Positions 6,528-13,492 of a stretch of 25,132 bases of DNA are shown piece by piece (position 1 is the first letter of the stretch; each line of letters begins with the position of its first letter). Made by a program: the position numbers and the translations under genes. Source of the DNA: Gammaproteobacteria bacterium (lineage in GTDB: Bacteria > Pseudomonadota > Gammaproteobacteria > Steroidobacterales > Steroidobacteraceae). The DNA is taken from assembly GCA_030038645.1 (NCBI GenBank), contig JASHSR010000434.1:1-25132 (forward strand), in the 5' to 3' direction. The notes beneath the pieces are model-generated. The model made no database searches. It saw only the letters and a program-made list of their open reading frames with translations, and was not told where the DNA came from.

Positions 6528-8270
6528 CTAGCTCGCTTCGGCCAGCTCGCGCTGGAAATCCCTCCCGTGCGGCATGGCCCGCACGATGCCCACGCGCACG
6601 GTGAAATCGCCGAACGCCTCGCCCGGGCGGCGCTCCTTCGCGTAGCGATTGAGCACGAGACGCAGAGCCTCGAGAATCTGCGCCTCGCCGATGTTCTCGC
6701 GATAAAGCGCGTTCAGGCGGTCGCCGTTCGCGCTCGCGCCGAGATAGAGGTTGTACTTGCCGACGGCTTTGCCGACCAGCGCGATCTCCGCGAGAAACGG
6801 CCTCGAGCAGCCGTTCGGGCAGCCGCTCATTCGAATGGAGATCGACTGGCGCGCGAGGCCGGCCGCGGCGACGATCTGATCGACCTGGTCGAGCAGGGCA
6901 GGCAGGTAGCGCTCGCTCTCGGCCATCGCGAGGCCGCAGGTCGGCAGCGCGACGCAGGAGATGGAGTTCTGGCGCATCGCCGTGACGCCCGCGTCGTTCT
7001 CGATGCCGTACTCGCGCAGGACGGCCTCGATGCGCGGCCGCTCGGCTGCCGCGACTCCGGCGATGATGACGTTCTGGTTCGTCGTGAGCGCAAAGACTCC
7101 ACGATGCGCGGTCGCGAGGGCGCGCATACCGGACTTCAGCCTGCGCTGCGGGAAGTCGTCGACGCGGCCGTTTTCGACAAAGAGCGTGTAGTGCCACAGC
7201 CCGTCGGCGCCCTGCAGCCAGCCGATGCGATCGCCGGTCGATTCGAGACGGAAGGGACGGGCGGGCTCGAGGGGGCGGCCGAGGCGGTGCGCGAGCTCCT
7301 GCAAGAACCACTCGGTGCCGCGGTCCTCGATGGTGTATTTGAATCGGGCGTGCGAGCGGTCCTTGCGGTCGCCGTAATCGCGTTGAATGGAGATCGTCCG
7401 CTCGGCGACCTCGAGCACGTCCTCGGGCGCGCAGAAGCCGACGACATCTCCGAGGCGCGGGAAGGTCGCCGGGATCTTGTGCGTCATGCCCATGCCCCCG
7501 CCGACGAGCACGTCGTAGCCGGCGAGGCGTCCGTCCTCGACGATCGCGACGAATCCGAGGTCGTGCGCGTACACGTCCACGTCGTTCTGCGGCGGAACGG
7601 TGATGGCGATCTTGAACTTCCGCGGCAGGTACGTGCGGCCGTAGAGCGGCTCCTCCTCGCCCTGCACCTCGACCGGCGGCTCGTCGAGGAAGATCTCGCG
7701 GTAGGCGCCCGTGCGGGCCATCAGATGCGCGCTCAAGCGCTGCGCGAGCGCGGTCGCCTCGGCGTGCACGGGAGAGAGCAGCGGGTTCGCCGTGCTGATG
7801 ACGTTGCGATTGCCGTCCCCGCAGGCGCCCTTGGTGTCGAGCCCCGCGGCGACGATCCCGCGGATGTGCCGCTTGAGATTGCGCTTGAGGACGTTGTGGA
7901 ATTGAAACGTCTGGCGCGCGGTGAGACGCAGCGTGCCGTCTCCGTTCTCGCGGGAGAGCGCATCGAGGGCGAGCCACTGCTGCGTCGTGCACACGCCGCC
8001 CGGCAGCCGCAGCCGCACCATGAACTGGTAGCGCGGCTCGAGCTTCGCGCGCCGCCGCTCATCGCGCAGGTCGCGGTGGTCCTGCTGATACATGCCGAAG
8101 AATTTGGTGAGCGGGGTGTCCCGCTCGCTGATGGCGCCCGTCAGCGGATCGGCGAGCCCGGCGGCGATGGTGCCGCGCAGATAGCGGCTCTCGTACTTCA
8201 GGCGCTCATTCGGGTGCAGCTCCTCGAGCGGCCGGGACAGATCGCGACGTTCGCGCGGCTCGATCGGCAT
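6528..8270 (-). CDS. cysI: Sulfite reductase [NADPH] hemoprotein beta-component
   Basis: CysI is the siroheme/4Fe-4S subunit of assimilatory sulfite reductase, reducing sulfite to sulfide with electrons from CysJ. The 580-residue product is near the E. coli length (570). The four cluster and siroheme ligands are intact at C439, C445, C484 and C488 (SCVALPTCGLA and SGCPNGC). Each is offset by five from E. coli C434, C440, C479 and C483. Other family landmarks are LKYESRYLRG, RLTARQTFQFHNVLK, GDGNRNV, and the parallel ferredoxin-like repeats. The start is the ATG at 8270: it sits 7 bp after the cysJ stop with a GAGAG upstream. The frame is open further back, inside cysJ, but that part is a shadow of the other gene. 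Cotranscription with cysJ is clear; cysH and cysG are not in the window. Confidence 0.97.
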   Translation of the reverse strand: MPIEPRERRDLSRPLEELHPNERLKYESRYLRGTIAAGLADPLTGAISERDTPLTKFFGMYQQDHRDLRDERRRAKLEPRYQFMVRLRLPGGVCTTQQWLALDALSRENGDGTLRLTARQTFQFHNVLKRNLKRHIRGIVAAGLDTKGACGDGNRNVISTANPLLSPVHAEATALAQRLSAHLMARTGAYREIFLDEPPVEVQGEEEPLYGRTYLPRKFKIAITVPPQNDVDVYAHDLGFVAIVEDGRLAGYDVLVGGGMGMTHKIPATFPRLGDVVGFCAPEDVLEVAERTISIQRDYGDRKDRSHARFKYTIEDRGTEWFLQELAHRLGRPLEPARPFRLESTGDRIGWLQGADGLWHYTLFVENGRVDDFPQRRLKSGMRALATAHRGVFALTTNQNVIIAGVAAAERPRIEAVLREYGIENDAGVTAMRQNSISCVALPTCGLAMAESERYLPALLDQVDQIVAAAGLARQSISIRMSGCPNGCSRPFLAEIALVGKAVGKYNLYLGASANGDRLNALYRENIGEAQILEALRLVLNRYAKERRPGEAFGDFTVRVGIVRAMPHGRDFQRELAEAS

Positions 8271-8277
8271 GGGTCTC

Positions 8278-10164
8278 TCAATACACGTCGCGCTGGTAGC
8301 GGCGCTGCTGCTGCAACTGCAGGATGTAGTCGGCCGCTTCCTCGGGGCTGCGTGCGCCGTGCGTCGCGATGATCTCGAGCAGCGTCGCGTGAACGTCGGG
8401 CGCCATGTGCTGGGCGTCGCCGCACACATAGAGGTAAGCGCCGTCCTCGAGCCAGCCCCAGATCTCCGCGCCGCGCTCGCGCATGCGGCGCTGCACGTAG
8501 ATCTTCTCGTCCTGGTCGCGCGAGAACGCGACATCCATCCGCGTGAGCAGCCCGCGCTTGCGCCAGTCGAGCCACTCCGCTTGATACAGGAAGTCCCACT
8601 CGAACGAGCGGTCGCCGAAGAACAGCCAGTTGAGGCCGCTCGCTCCCGTTTCCGCGCGCTCGTGCACGAATGCTCGGAAGGGCGCGACGCCCGTGCCCGG
8701 GCCGATCATGATGATCGGGGTGTGGGGGTCGGGCAGCCGGAACGCGGGGTTGCGCTGCAGGTAGATCGGCAGAGTCGCATCCTCGGAGGCGAGGCTCGCG
8801 AGCGCGCCCGAGACGACGCCCCAGCGCGGCCGTCCGAAGGACTCGTACTGCACGATGCTCACGGTGAGATGGACCTCATCCGGCGTCGCATGCTGGCTCG
8901 AGGCGATCGAGTACAGGCGCGGAGCGAGCGGCGGCAGCAGGCGGGCGAACGCCGCGGCGTCGAGGCCGCTCGGCGCATGCTCGCTCACGAGGTCGATGAC
9001 GTGGCGGCCACGGGAGTAGCGCGCGAGCTCCGCGTCGGAGGCGGCGGCGAGCGATGCGACCTCGGCGGAGCGCGTGGCCTCGGCATAGCGCTTGAGGAAG
9101 GGGCGGGTGACCGTTCCGATCTCGAAGCGCTCGAGGAGCGCCTGGCGCAGCGGGACCGTCGCTTGAGCCTCGCCCTGCACGGCGCTCTCCGCGCTGAATC
9201 CCAGCTTCTCGATGAGAGCATCCACGTCCGCGTCCCGGTTGCGCGGCACGATGCCGATCGAGTCGCCCGGCTCGTAGTGGATGTTCGAGCCCTCGAGCGA
9301 GAGCTCGATGTGGCGCACGTCCTTCGTCGACCTCGATGCCGTCAGGCGCTGGTTGGCGAGCACGGCGGCCGAGTAGGGGTTCTTGCGGGTGTACGCGTTG
9401 GAGACCGAGGCCGTCCTGCGGTCCGCGCCGGGCTCTGCGAGGACTCTGAGCGTCGTGGGAGCGGGCGCCTGAGCGGAGCCGAGCGAGTGCTCGAGCTTGC
9501 CGAGGACGGCATCGATCCAGCGCGCCGCGGACGCATCGAAGTCCACGTCGCACTCCTCACGCGGATGCAGCCTCTCGGCGCCGAGAGCCTCCAGCCGCGC
9601 GTCGAACTGCCGCCCGGCCTCGCAGAACCGCTCATAGCTCGAGTCCCCGAGCGCGAGGACCGAGTACCGCAGGTGATCGAGCCGCGGCGCCTTGCGGCTC
9701 GCCAGCAGCTCGCTAAGGGGTACCGCGCGCTCGGGCGGGTCCCCATCGCCGTGCGTGCTGACGATCAGGAGCAGCGTCTGAGCTTCCTGAAGATGCGCCT
9801 TGGTGCATTGCAGCATGTCGAGGAGGGTAAAGCGGACCCCTCGCTCGGCCAGCCGGTCGGCGAGCTGCTTCGCAAGACGCTCCGAGTTGCCGGTCTGGGA
9901 GCCGAAGAGGACGGTAACGGCGGGACGCTCGGGCTCCGGCGGCGCCAGGGCGGACGGCAGGGCGGCGGCGAGCGCGGCCAGCGGAGCGCCGGGCGCGGCT
10001 TCCAGCCCCGCCAGAAACCCGCTCAGCCACAAGCGCTGCTCCCGGTCGAGCTTCGCGACAAGGCTTCGCACCTCCGCCGCGAGCGCGGGCGAGAGAGGGG
10101 CGAGCGCCAAGGGGTCTGGGGACGGTGAGCTCTGCGCTGCAGTTGCACGCGCATTGCCGCTCAC
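8278..10164 (-). CDS. cysJ: Sulfite reductase [NADPH] flavoprotein alpha-component
   Basis: CysJ is the diflavin subunit that passes electrons from NADPH through FAD and FMN to CysI. The 628-residue product is slightly longer than E. coli CysJ (599). After an Ala/Pro-rich N-terminal region (1-80) comes a flavodoxin domain with the FMN phosphate loop GSQTGNS at 88-94, STHGDGDPP and LGDSSYE. Then follow the connecting and FAD domain (NPYSAAVLANQRLT, PRLYSIASSQ) and the NADPH domain (IGPGTGVAPFRAFVHER, FFGDRS, YVCGDAQHMA), ending in QRRYQRDVY as in the family. The start chosen is the GTG at 10164, because AAGGAG (complement of 10173-10178) lies exactly 8 bp upstream. An upstream ATG at 10197 has no such site. 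It is first in cysJ-cysI-MFS; the leader contains an inverted repeat that could bind a regulator. Confidence 0.96.
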   Translation of the reverse strand: MSGNARATAAQSSPSPDPLALAPLSPALAAEVRSLVAKLDREQRLWLSGFLAGLEAAPGAPLAALAAALPSALAPPEPERPAVTVLFGSQTGNSERLAKQLADRLAERGVRFTLLDMLQCTKAHLQEAQTLLLIVSTHGDGDPPERAVPLSELLASRKAPRLDHLRYSVLALGDSSYERFCEAGRQFDARLEALGAERLHPREECDVDFDASAARWIDAVLGKLEHSLGSAQAPAPTTLRVLAEPGADRRTASVSNAYTRKNPYSAAVLANQRLTASRSTKDVRHIELSLEGSNIHYEPGDSIGIVPRNRDADVDALIEKLGFSAESAVQGEAQATVPLRQALLERFEIGTVTRPFLKRYAEATRSAEVASLAAASDAELARYSRGRHVIDLVSEHAPSGLDAAAFARLLPPLAPRLYSIASSQHATPDEVHLTVSIVQYESFGRPRWGVVSGALASLASEDATLPIYLQRNPAFRLPDPHTPIIMIGPGTGVAPFRAFVHERAETGASGLNWLFFGDRSFEWDFLYQAEWLDWRKRGLLTRMDVAFSRDQDEKIYVQRRMRERGAEIWGWLEDGAYLYVCGDAQHMAPDVHATLLEIIATHGARSPEEAADYILQLQQQRRYQRDVY

Positions 10165-10172
10165 GGGTGCAA

Positions 10173-10178
10173 CTCCTT
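10173..10178 (-). promoter_or_regulatory. Ribosome binding site deciding the cysJ GTG start
   Basis: AAGGAG on the minus strand, 8 bp before the GTG at 10164. It supports GTG rather than the upstream ATG at 10197 as the start of cysJ. Confidence 0.75.
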
Positions 10179-10230
10179 TTCGACGGACTGAGGCCACTCG
10201 TCCCGAACGTTAGCACCTCGGGTCGCAGCG

Positions 10231-10249
10231 GAGAAAAGGCTGTTTTCTC
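10231..10249. promoter_or_regulatory. Perfect 7-bp inverted repeat upstream of cysJ
   Basis: GAGAAAA, a 5-bp spacer GGCTG, then TTTTCTC. It is 67 bp upstream of the cysJ GTG in the only AT-rich stretch of this intergenic region. It could be an operator (for instance for a CysB-type regulator) or a leader hairpin. Its position fits regulation of cysJI, but the protein is unknown. Confidence 0.45.
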
Positions 10250-10349
10250 TAAGCATATAAGTGGCTGATATGAGAGCTGCCGCACGGTGTAGGAGCCCTG
10301 TGCGGACCCGGCGGAGGGGCCGGCAGGGGTCAGCGCGGCGCGGGCGCGG

Positions 10350-10442
10350 GTCCGGCGGAGTCCGGCAAGGTCCGGCGGGGGCCGGCGAGCGTCCGGCGAG
10401 GGTGCGGCGGGGGCCGGCGAGGGTCCAGTGGGGGCCGGCGGG
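10350..10442. repeat. Degenerate ~10-bp tandem repeat array, about nine units
   Basis: Nine head-to-tail units of 10 or 11 bp can be read here. The consensus is GTCCGGCGGG, with variants such as GTCCGGCAAG, GGCCGGCGAGC, GTGCGGCGGG and GTCCAGTGGG. More decayed related sequence extends left to about 10307. It ends 62 bp before the TTG start of the methyltransferase. No coding function is apparent on either strand. Confidence 0.75.
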
Positions 10443-10492
10443 CTCCGAACTTTTGCGCGAGCGGCGCGTCTTAGCGGCCAAACCGGCTCTTC

Positions 10493-10497
10493 GAGGA
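10493..10497 (+). promoter_or_regulatory. Ribosome binding site deciding the TTG start of the methyltransferase
   Basis: GAGGA lies 7 bp before the TTG at 10505. This supports TTG initiation and therefore the N-terminal signal peptide. The alternative, an internal start, would remove the signal sequence. Confidence 0.55.
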
Positions 10498-10504
10498 ATC
10501 TCCG

Positions 10505-11353
10505 TTGCCACATCGAGAGGCGAGGAGGCTCGCTGCGCGGCTGGGCCTGGCGGCGGCGCTCGTATTGGGAGGCCCGCTCGCGCATGCAGGCGCAACGGCC
10601 GACTGCACCGGCAGCTACACGCCCCGCAGCGGTCAGCCCGGCAAGGACGTGGCGTGGATTCCCACGGCGCAGCCGCTGGTCGATCGCATGCTGCAGCTCG
10701 CGAGCGTGAAGCCGACCGACGTCGTGTACGACCTGGGGGCGGGCGACGGGCGGATCGTCATCGCCGCCGCCAAGCTCGGCGCGAAGGCCGTGGGCGTCGA
10801 GTACAACCCGCAGCTCGTGCAGCTCGCGCGGTGCCTGATCGGAGCCGACGGGCTCTCGAGCCGCGCGCAGATCGTCCAGGACGATCTGTTTCAAACGAGC
10901 TTCGGCGATGCGACCGTGGTGACGCTCTTCCTGCTGCCCGAGCTCGACATGCGCCTGCGCCCCAAGCTGCTCGCCCTGACGCCCGGCACGCGCATCGTCT
11001 CGCACGCGTATCTCATGGGCGACTGGCCGCCGGACCAGCGCATCATCACGCCCGACGGCATGGCCTACCTGTGGATCGTGCCGGCGCGCCTCGATGGGAG
11101 CTGGACCTTTCGCAGCCGGCACGGCAAGGGTCAGTTCATGGTCACCTTCATTCAGGCCTACCAGCAGCTGCGAGGCATCGTGGATAATGGCTCGACCCTG
11201 GCAGATACCCGACTGAGCGGCGCTCAGGTCGCGTTCGACTTTCCCGACGGAGCCGATCTCACTCGCGTGACGGGCCGGTTCGAGGGCGGGCGGATCGTCG
11301 CGACGGTCACACGAAACGGCCACGCGTCCGACTACGTGGGCACGCGCTCCTAG
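10505..11353 (+). CDS. Class I SAM-dependent methyltransferase with N-terminal signal peptide
   Basis: The 282-residue product starts at a TTG with GAGGA 7 bp upstream. Residues 1-28 form a typical Sec signal peptide: basic MPHREARRLAARL, hydrophobic LAAALVLGG, and a cleavage site after AHA at 28. The SAM-binding motif I is clear at 74-83 (VYDLGAGDGR), followed by the acidic strand end GVEYNPQ and DDLFQ, as in class I methyltransferases. After about residue 190 a region without recognisable motifs (SWTFRSRHGKGQF...) ends in a beta-rich tail of roughly 80 residues. The substrate is not known; the general arrangement resembles exported methyltransferase-like proteins seen in Proteobacteria. The gene overlaps nothing and is followed after 11 bp by a GST gene, so the two probably form an operon. 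The puzzle is that SAM is cytoplasmic, so either export is wrong or the domain binds something else. Confidence 0.82.
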   Translation: MPHREARRLAARLGLAAALVLGGPLAHAGATADCTGSYTPRSGQPGKDVAWIPTAQPLVDRMLQLASVKPTDVVYDLGAGDGRIVIAAAKLGAKAVGVEYNPQLVQLARCLIGADGLSSRAQIVQDDLFQTSFGDATVVTLFLLPELDMRLRPKLLALTPGTRIVSHAYLMGDWPPDQRIITPDGMAYLWIVPARLDGSWTFRSRHGKGQFMVTFIQAYQQLRGIVDNGSTLADTRLSGAQVAFDFPDGADLTRVTGRFEGGRIVATVTRNGHASDYVGTRS

Positions 11354-11364
11354 GAGTCCGTACG

Positions 11365-12093
11365 ATGATCGATGTCTATTTCTGGCCCACCCCGAACGGC
11401 AAGAAGGTGACGATCATGCTCGAGGAGTGCGGCCTGCCGTACCGAATCGTGCCCGTCAACATCGGCAGGGGCGATCAATTCAAGCCCGAGTTCATCGCCA
11501 TCAGCCCGAACAACCGCATGCCGGCGATTCTCGATCCGCAGCCGCTCGGGGGCGGCGCGCCCGTCTCGGTGTTCGAGTCGGGCGCCATCCTCATGTATCT
11601 CGCCGAGAAGTCGGGCCGGTTCTGGCCGCAGGCGCCGCGGGAGAAATACGAGGTGGCCCAGTGGGTGATGTGGCAGATGGCGAATCAGGGACCGAAGTCC
11701 GGCGAATGCGGCCACTTCCGCCGCGCGGCTCAGGATCCCGCGAACGGCGATCTCTCCTACGCCGTGCGGCGCTTCGACGACGAGGTGAACCGCCTGTTCG
11801 GCGTGCTCAACCACCAGCTCTACGACCGTCGCTACCTCGCGGGCGAGTACAGCATCGCGGACATGATTTGCTATCCGTGGGCGAGTGGCTGGGAGAGGCT
11901 CGGACAGGACATCGGCGAGTTCAAGCACGTCAAGCGCTGGCTCGAGGAGGTGGGCGGCCGCGCGGCCGTGCAGCGCGGGATGCGGGTGGGTGAGGATCTC
12001 GCGGAGGATTACTCGAAGCTCACGCCCGAGGAGCTCGCTCGCCGCAGGAAGATCCTCATGAATCAGCGCGCGCGTCCGGCTCCGGATGCATAA
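11365..12093 (+). CDS. yfcG: Glutathione S-transferase, YfcG-like disulfide-bond oxidoreductase
   Basis: This is a cytosolic GST of the YfcG/YghU (Nu-class) type, which reduces disulfides using bound glutathione rather than conjugating substrates. The N-terminal thioredoxin fold matches E. coli YfcG closely: PTPNGKKVTIMLEE with the conserved Thr9 and Asn11, FKPEFIAISPNNRMPAI, and the glutathione-contacting SVFESGAILMYLAEK. The helical C-terminal domain shows FWPQ, QWVMWQ and LAGEYSIADMICYPW. The product is 242 residues against 215 in E. coli, with a longer charged C-terminus (SKLTPEELARRRK). The ATG at 11365 follows TAGGAG, which overlaps the methyltransferase stop, so translation is closely linked. 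Its last 31 bp overlap the end of the convergent diguanylate cyclase gene. Nearby cysJI makes a thiol/redox context plausible but does not prove it. Confidence 0.93.
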   Translation: MIDVYFWPTPNGKKVTIMLEECGLPYRIVPVNIGRGDQFKPEFIAISPNNRMPAILDPQPLGGGAPVSVFESGAILMYLAEKSGRFWPQAPREKYEVAQWVMWQMANQGPKSGECGHFRRAAQDPANGDLSYAVRRFDDEVNRLFGVLNHQLYDRRYLAGEYSIADMICYPWASGWERLGQDIGEFKHVKRWLEEVGGRAAVQRGMRVGEDLAEDYSKLTPEELARRRKILMNQRARPAPDA

Positions 12094-13427
12094 GCCGCCG
12101 CCACCTCGCCCGGGCGCCGCAACTGCGCCACGTTGCTCGGGAAGACGCCGGTCACGAGGAAGCGGTACTCCGCATCGTCCATGAGCTCGACGGTGTTGCG
12201 GCCTCTGACCTTTGCCTCGTACAGCGCCTGATCGGCGAGCTGCAGCGCGCCCTGGCATTCGCGGCTGTCGGTGGCCTCGATGGCCGCGACGCCGATGCTG
12301 ATCGTGACGACCTCGGCGGTCCGGGAGCCGCGGTGCTCGATGGCAAGATCCATCACCGCCCCGCGCATGCGCTCGGCGATCGCCTTCGCTTCCTCGCCCG
12401 GGACGTCATAGAGGATTGCCGCGAACTCCTCCCCGCCATACCGTGCGAGGACGTCGAGCGGACGTTGAGCGAACGTCTGCACCGCACGCGCGACGCGACG
12501 CAAGGCTTGATCGCCCGCGAGGTGCCCGTAGCGGTCGTTGTACGCCTTGAAATGATCGACATCGATGATGAGGATCGACAAGCTGCGCCGGTCCGCGGCC
12601 GCCTGCTGCCACACTCGCGTGAGATGCTCGTTGAAGACCCGGCGGTTCTTCGTCCCGGTCAAGGCATCGCGCTGCGCGAGCTCCGCGACGAGGTGGCTCT
12701 CGAGGAAGCTCGTGCGCGAGCGCCTCTCGAGCTGGATGGCGGCGATGGCGCCTCCGACCAGCGTCGAGATGAGGTAGACACACGCCCGCAGCGTGGTCGG
12801 CAGCGCGACGCCATAGAGCGCCGTAGCGCCGACGAAGCAGACGAGGGTGAGCGCAGCCGAGAACAGCGCGACGCGGAACCGCAGCCCGAGGAAGAAAAAC
12901 GCGCTGATCAGCATCACCGGTATCGTCATGAGCGCGACCACCTCTCCCTGAGCCGCGACGTACGCGATGTGCGCGGCCGTGACCGCGCTCCGCATGGGCA
13001 CGAGAGCGTTGGCCCAAGGCTGATACCGGCGCTCGAAGGCCGACGTCCAGGCGAGCCAGGCGAGCGCGACGGAGCTCGCGACGATGAGCGCGAGCTGCGC
13101 GAGCACGAGGGCCGTCGCGCGACCGACTACGATCTGCTCGACCGTGTGGCCGATCGACAAGGCGACCGCGAACGAGCATATCGTGCGAATCAGGGCGCGG
13201 TTGCAGATGAGGTCGCCCCGGAGGTACTCGGCTTCGAGCTGCGGGCTGAAGCGCCGACGGGGGTCGGCCCGCCGCAGCTCCGCCGCGTAGGGTGAGTCGG
13301 GAAGGTCGGCCGGATTCGGTCGGGGCACCGCGGGCATCACGGCACGATATGCCTCCCGAACCCCGTCCGGTGTGATCCGTTCGAGACTCCGGCGCCTTTC
13401 GGGCGCCTGGGCGCGGCGCGCAGACAC
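12063..13427 (-). CDS. Membrane-bound diguanylate cyclase (GGEEF, I-site present)
   Basis: This makes c-di-GMP from two GTP and so favours sessile behaviour. The 454-residue product has a hydrophilic N-terminus (about 1-75), then about five or six hydrophobic helices (about 78-235: RTICSFAVALS, ALVLAQLALIVASSVALAWLAW, VMLISAFFFLGL and others). A short linker leads to the C-terminal GGDEF domain (about 250-425). The active-site motif is GGEEF at 331-335, with the upstream LIIDVDHFKAYND metal/substrate strand and DALTGTKNRR. An inhibitory I-site RxxD (RPLD, 322-325) sits five residues before GGEEF, so product inhibition is expected. The GTG at 13427 has no strong ribosome site; Met31 (13337) is an alternative start that keeps all domains. 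The membrane part resembles no sensor domain I can name. It lies 65 bp downstream of slt, possibly in the same transcript. Confidence 0.9.
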   Translation of the reverse strand: MSARRAQAPERRRSLERITPDGVREAYRAVMPAVPRPNPADLPDSPYAAELRRADPRRRFSPQLEAEYLRGDLICNRALIRTICSFAVALSIGHTVEQIVVGRATALVLAQLALIVASSVALAWLAWTSAFERRYQPWANALVPMRSAVTAAHIAYVAAQGEVVALMTIPVMLISAFFFLGLRFRVALFSAALTLVCFVGATALYGVALPTTLRACVYLISTLVGGAIAAIQLERRSRTSFLESHLVAELAQRDALTGTKNRRVFNEHLTRVWQQAAADRRSLSILIIDVDHFKAYNDRYGHLAGDQALRRVARAVQTFAQRPLDVLARYGGEEFAAILYDVPGEEAKAIAERMRGAVMDLAIEHRGSRTAEVVTISIGVAAIEATDSRECQGALQLADQALYEAKVRGRNTVELMDDAEYRFLVTGVFPSNVAQLRRPGEVAAAYASGAGRAR

Positions 13428-13492
13428 CCTATCGGGTCATTCGGCCCTCTCGCAGCGGCCGGCTGCGGTCGCGACCGTCAGTGTCGACCACG

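Larger units (their letters stand above)
10165..10504. other. Intergenic region between divergent cysJ and methyltransferase genes
   Basis: These 340 bp separate cysJ (minus) from the exported methyltransferase (plus). Near cysJ lies an unusually AT-rich segment (about 10225-10275) holding an inverted repeat (10231-10249) and the matching halves CATAT (10254-10258) and ATATG (10268-10272). The minus-strand promoter is most likely here, although no clean -35/-10 pair can be named. The half nearer the methyltransferase is very G-rich and made of ~10-bp tandem repeats. Open frames through the repeats look like composition artefacts, and I see no gene. Confidence 0.7.

Noticed and set aside
4934..6604. 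556-codon plus-strand open frame opposite the MFS gene
   Set aside because: It is rich in Arg, His, Asp and Glu, with no domain pattern, and mirrors the codon bias of the real minus-strand permease.
6342..10128. Two very long plus-strand open frames opposite cysI and cysJ
   Set aside because: Both are antisense shadows in GC-rich DNA; the minus strand carries intact, motif-complete CysI and CysJ.
10161..10595. Minus-strand 144-codon frame through the 10-bp repeat array
   Set aside because: Its Pro/Ala/Arg repeats simply translate the DNA repeat; it overlaps the cysJ start and has no independent support.
13451..13476. Small palindromes between slt and the diguanylate cyclase (CGCAGC-N5-GCTGCG and GGTCGCGACC)
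   Set aside because: Short stems in GC-rich DNA with no T-run; not enough to call a terminator or operator.
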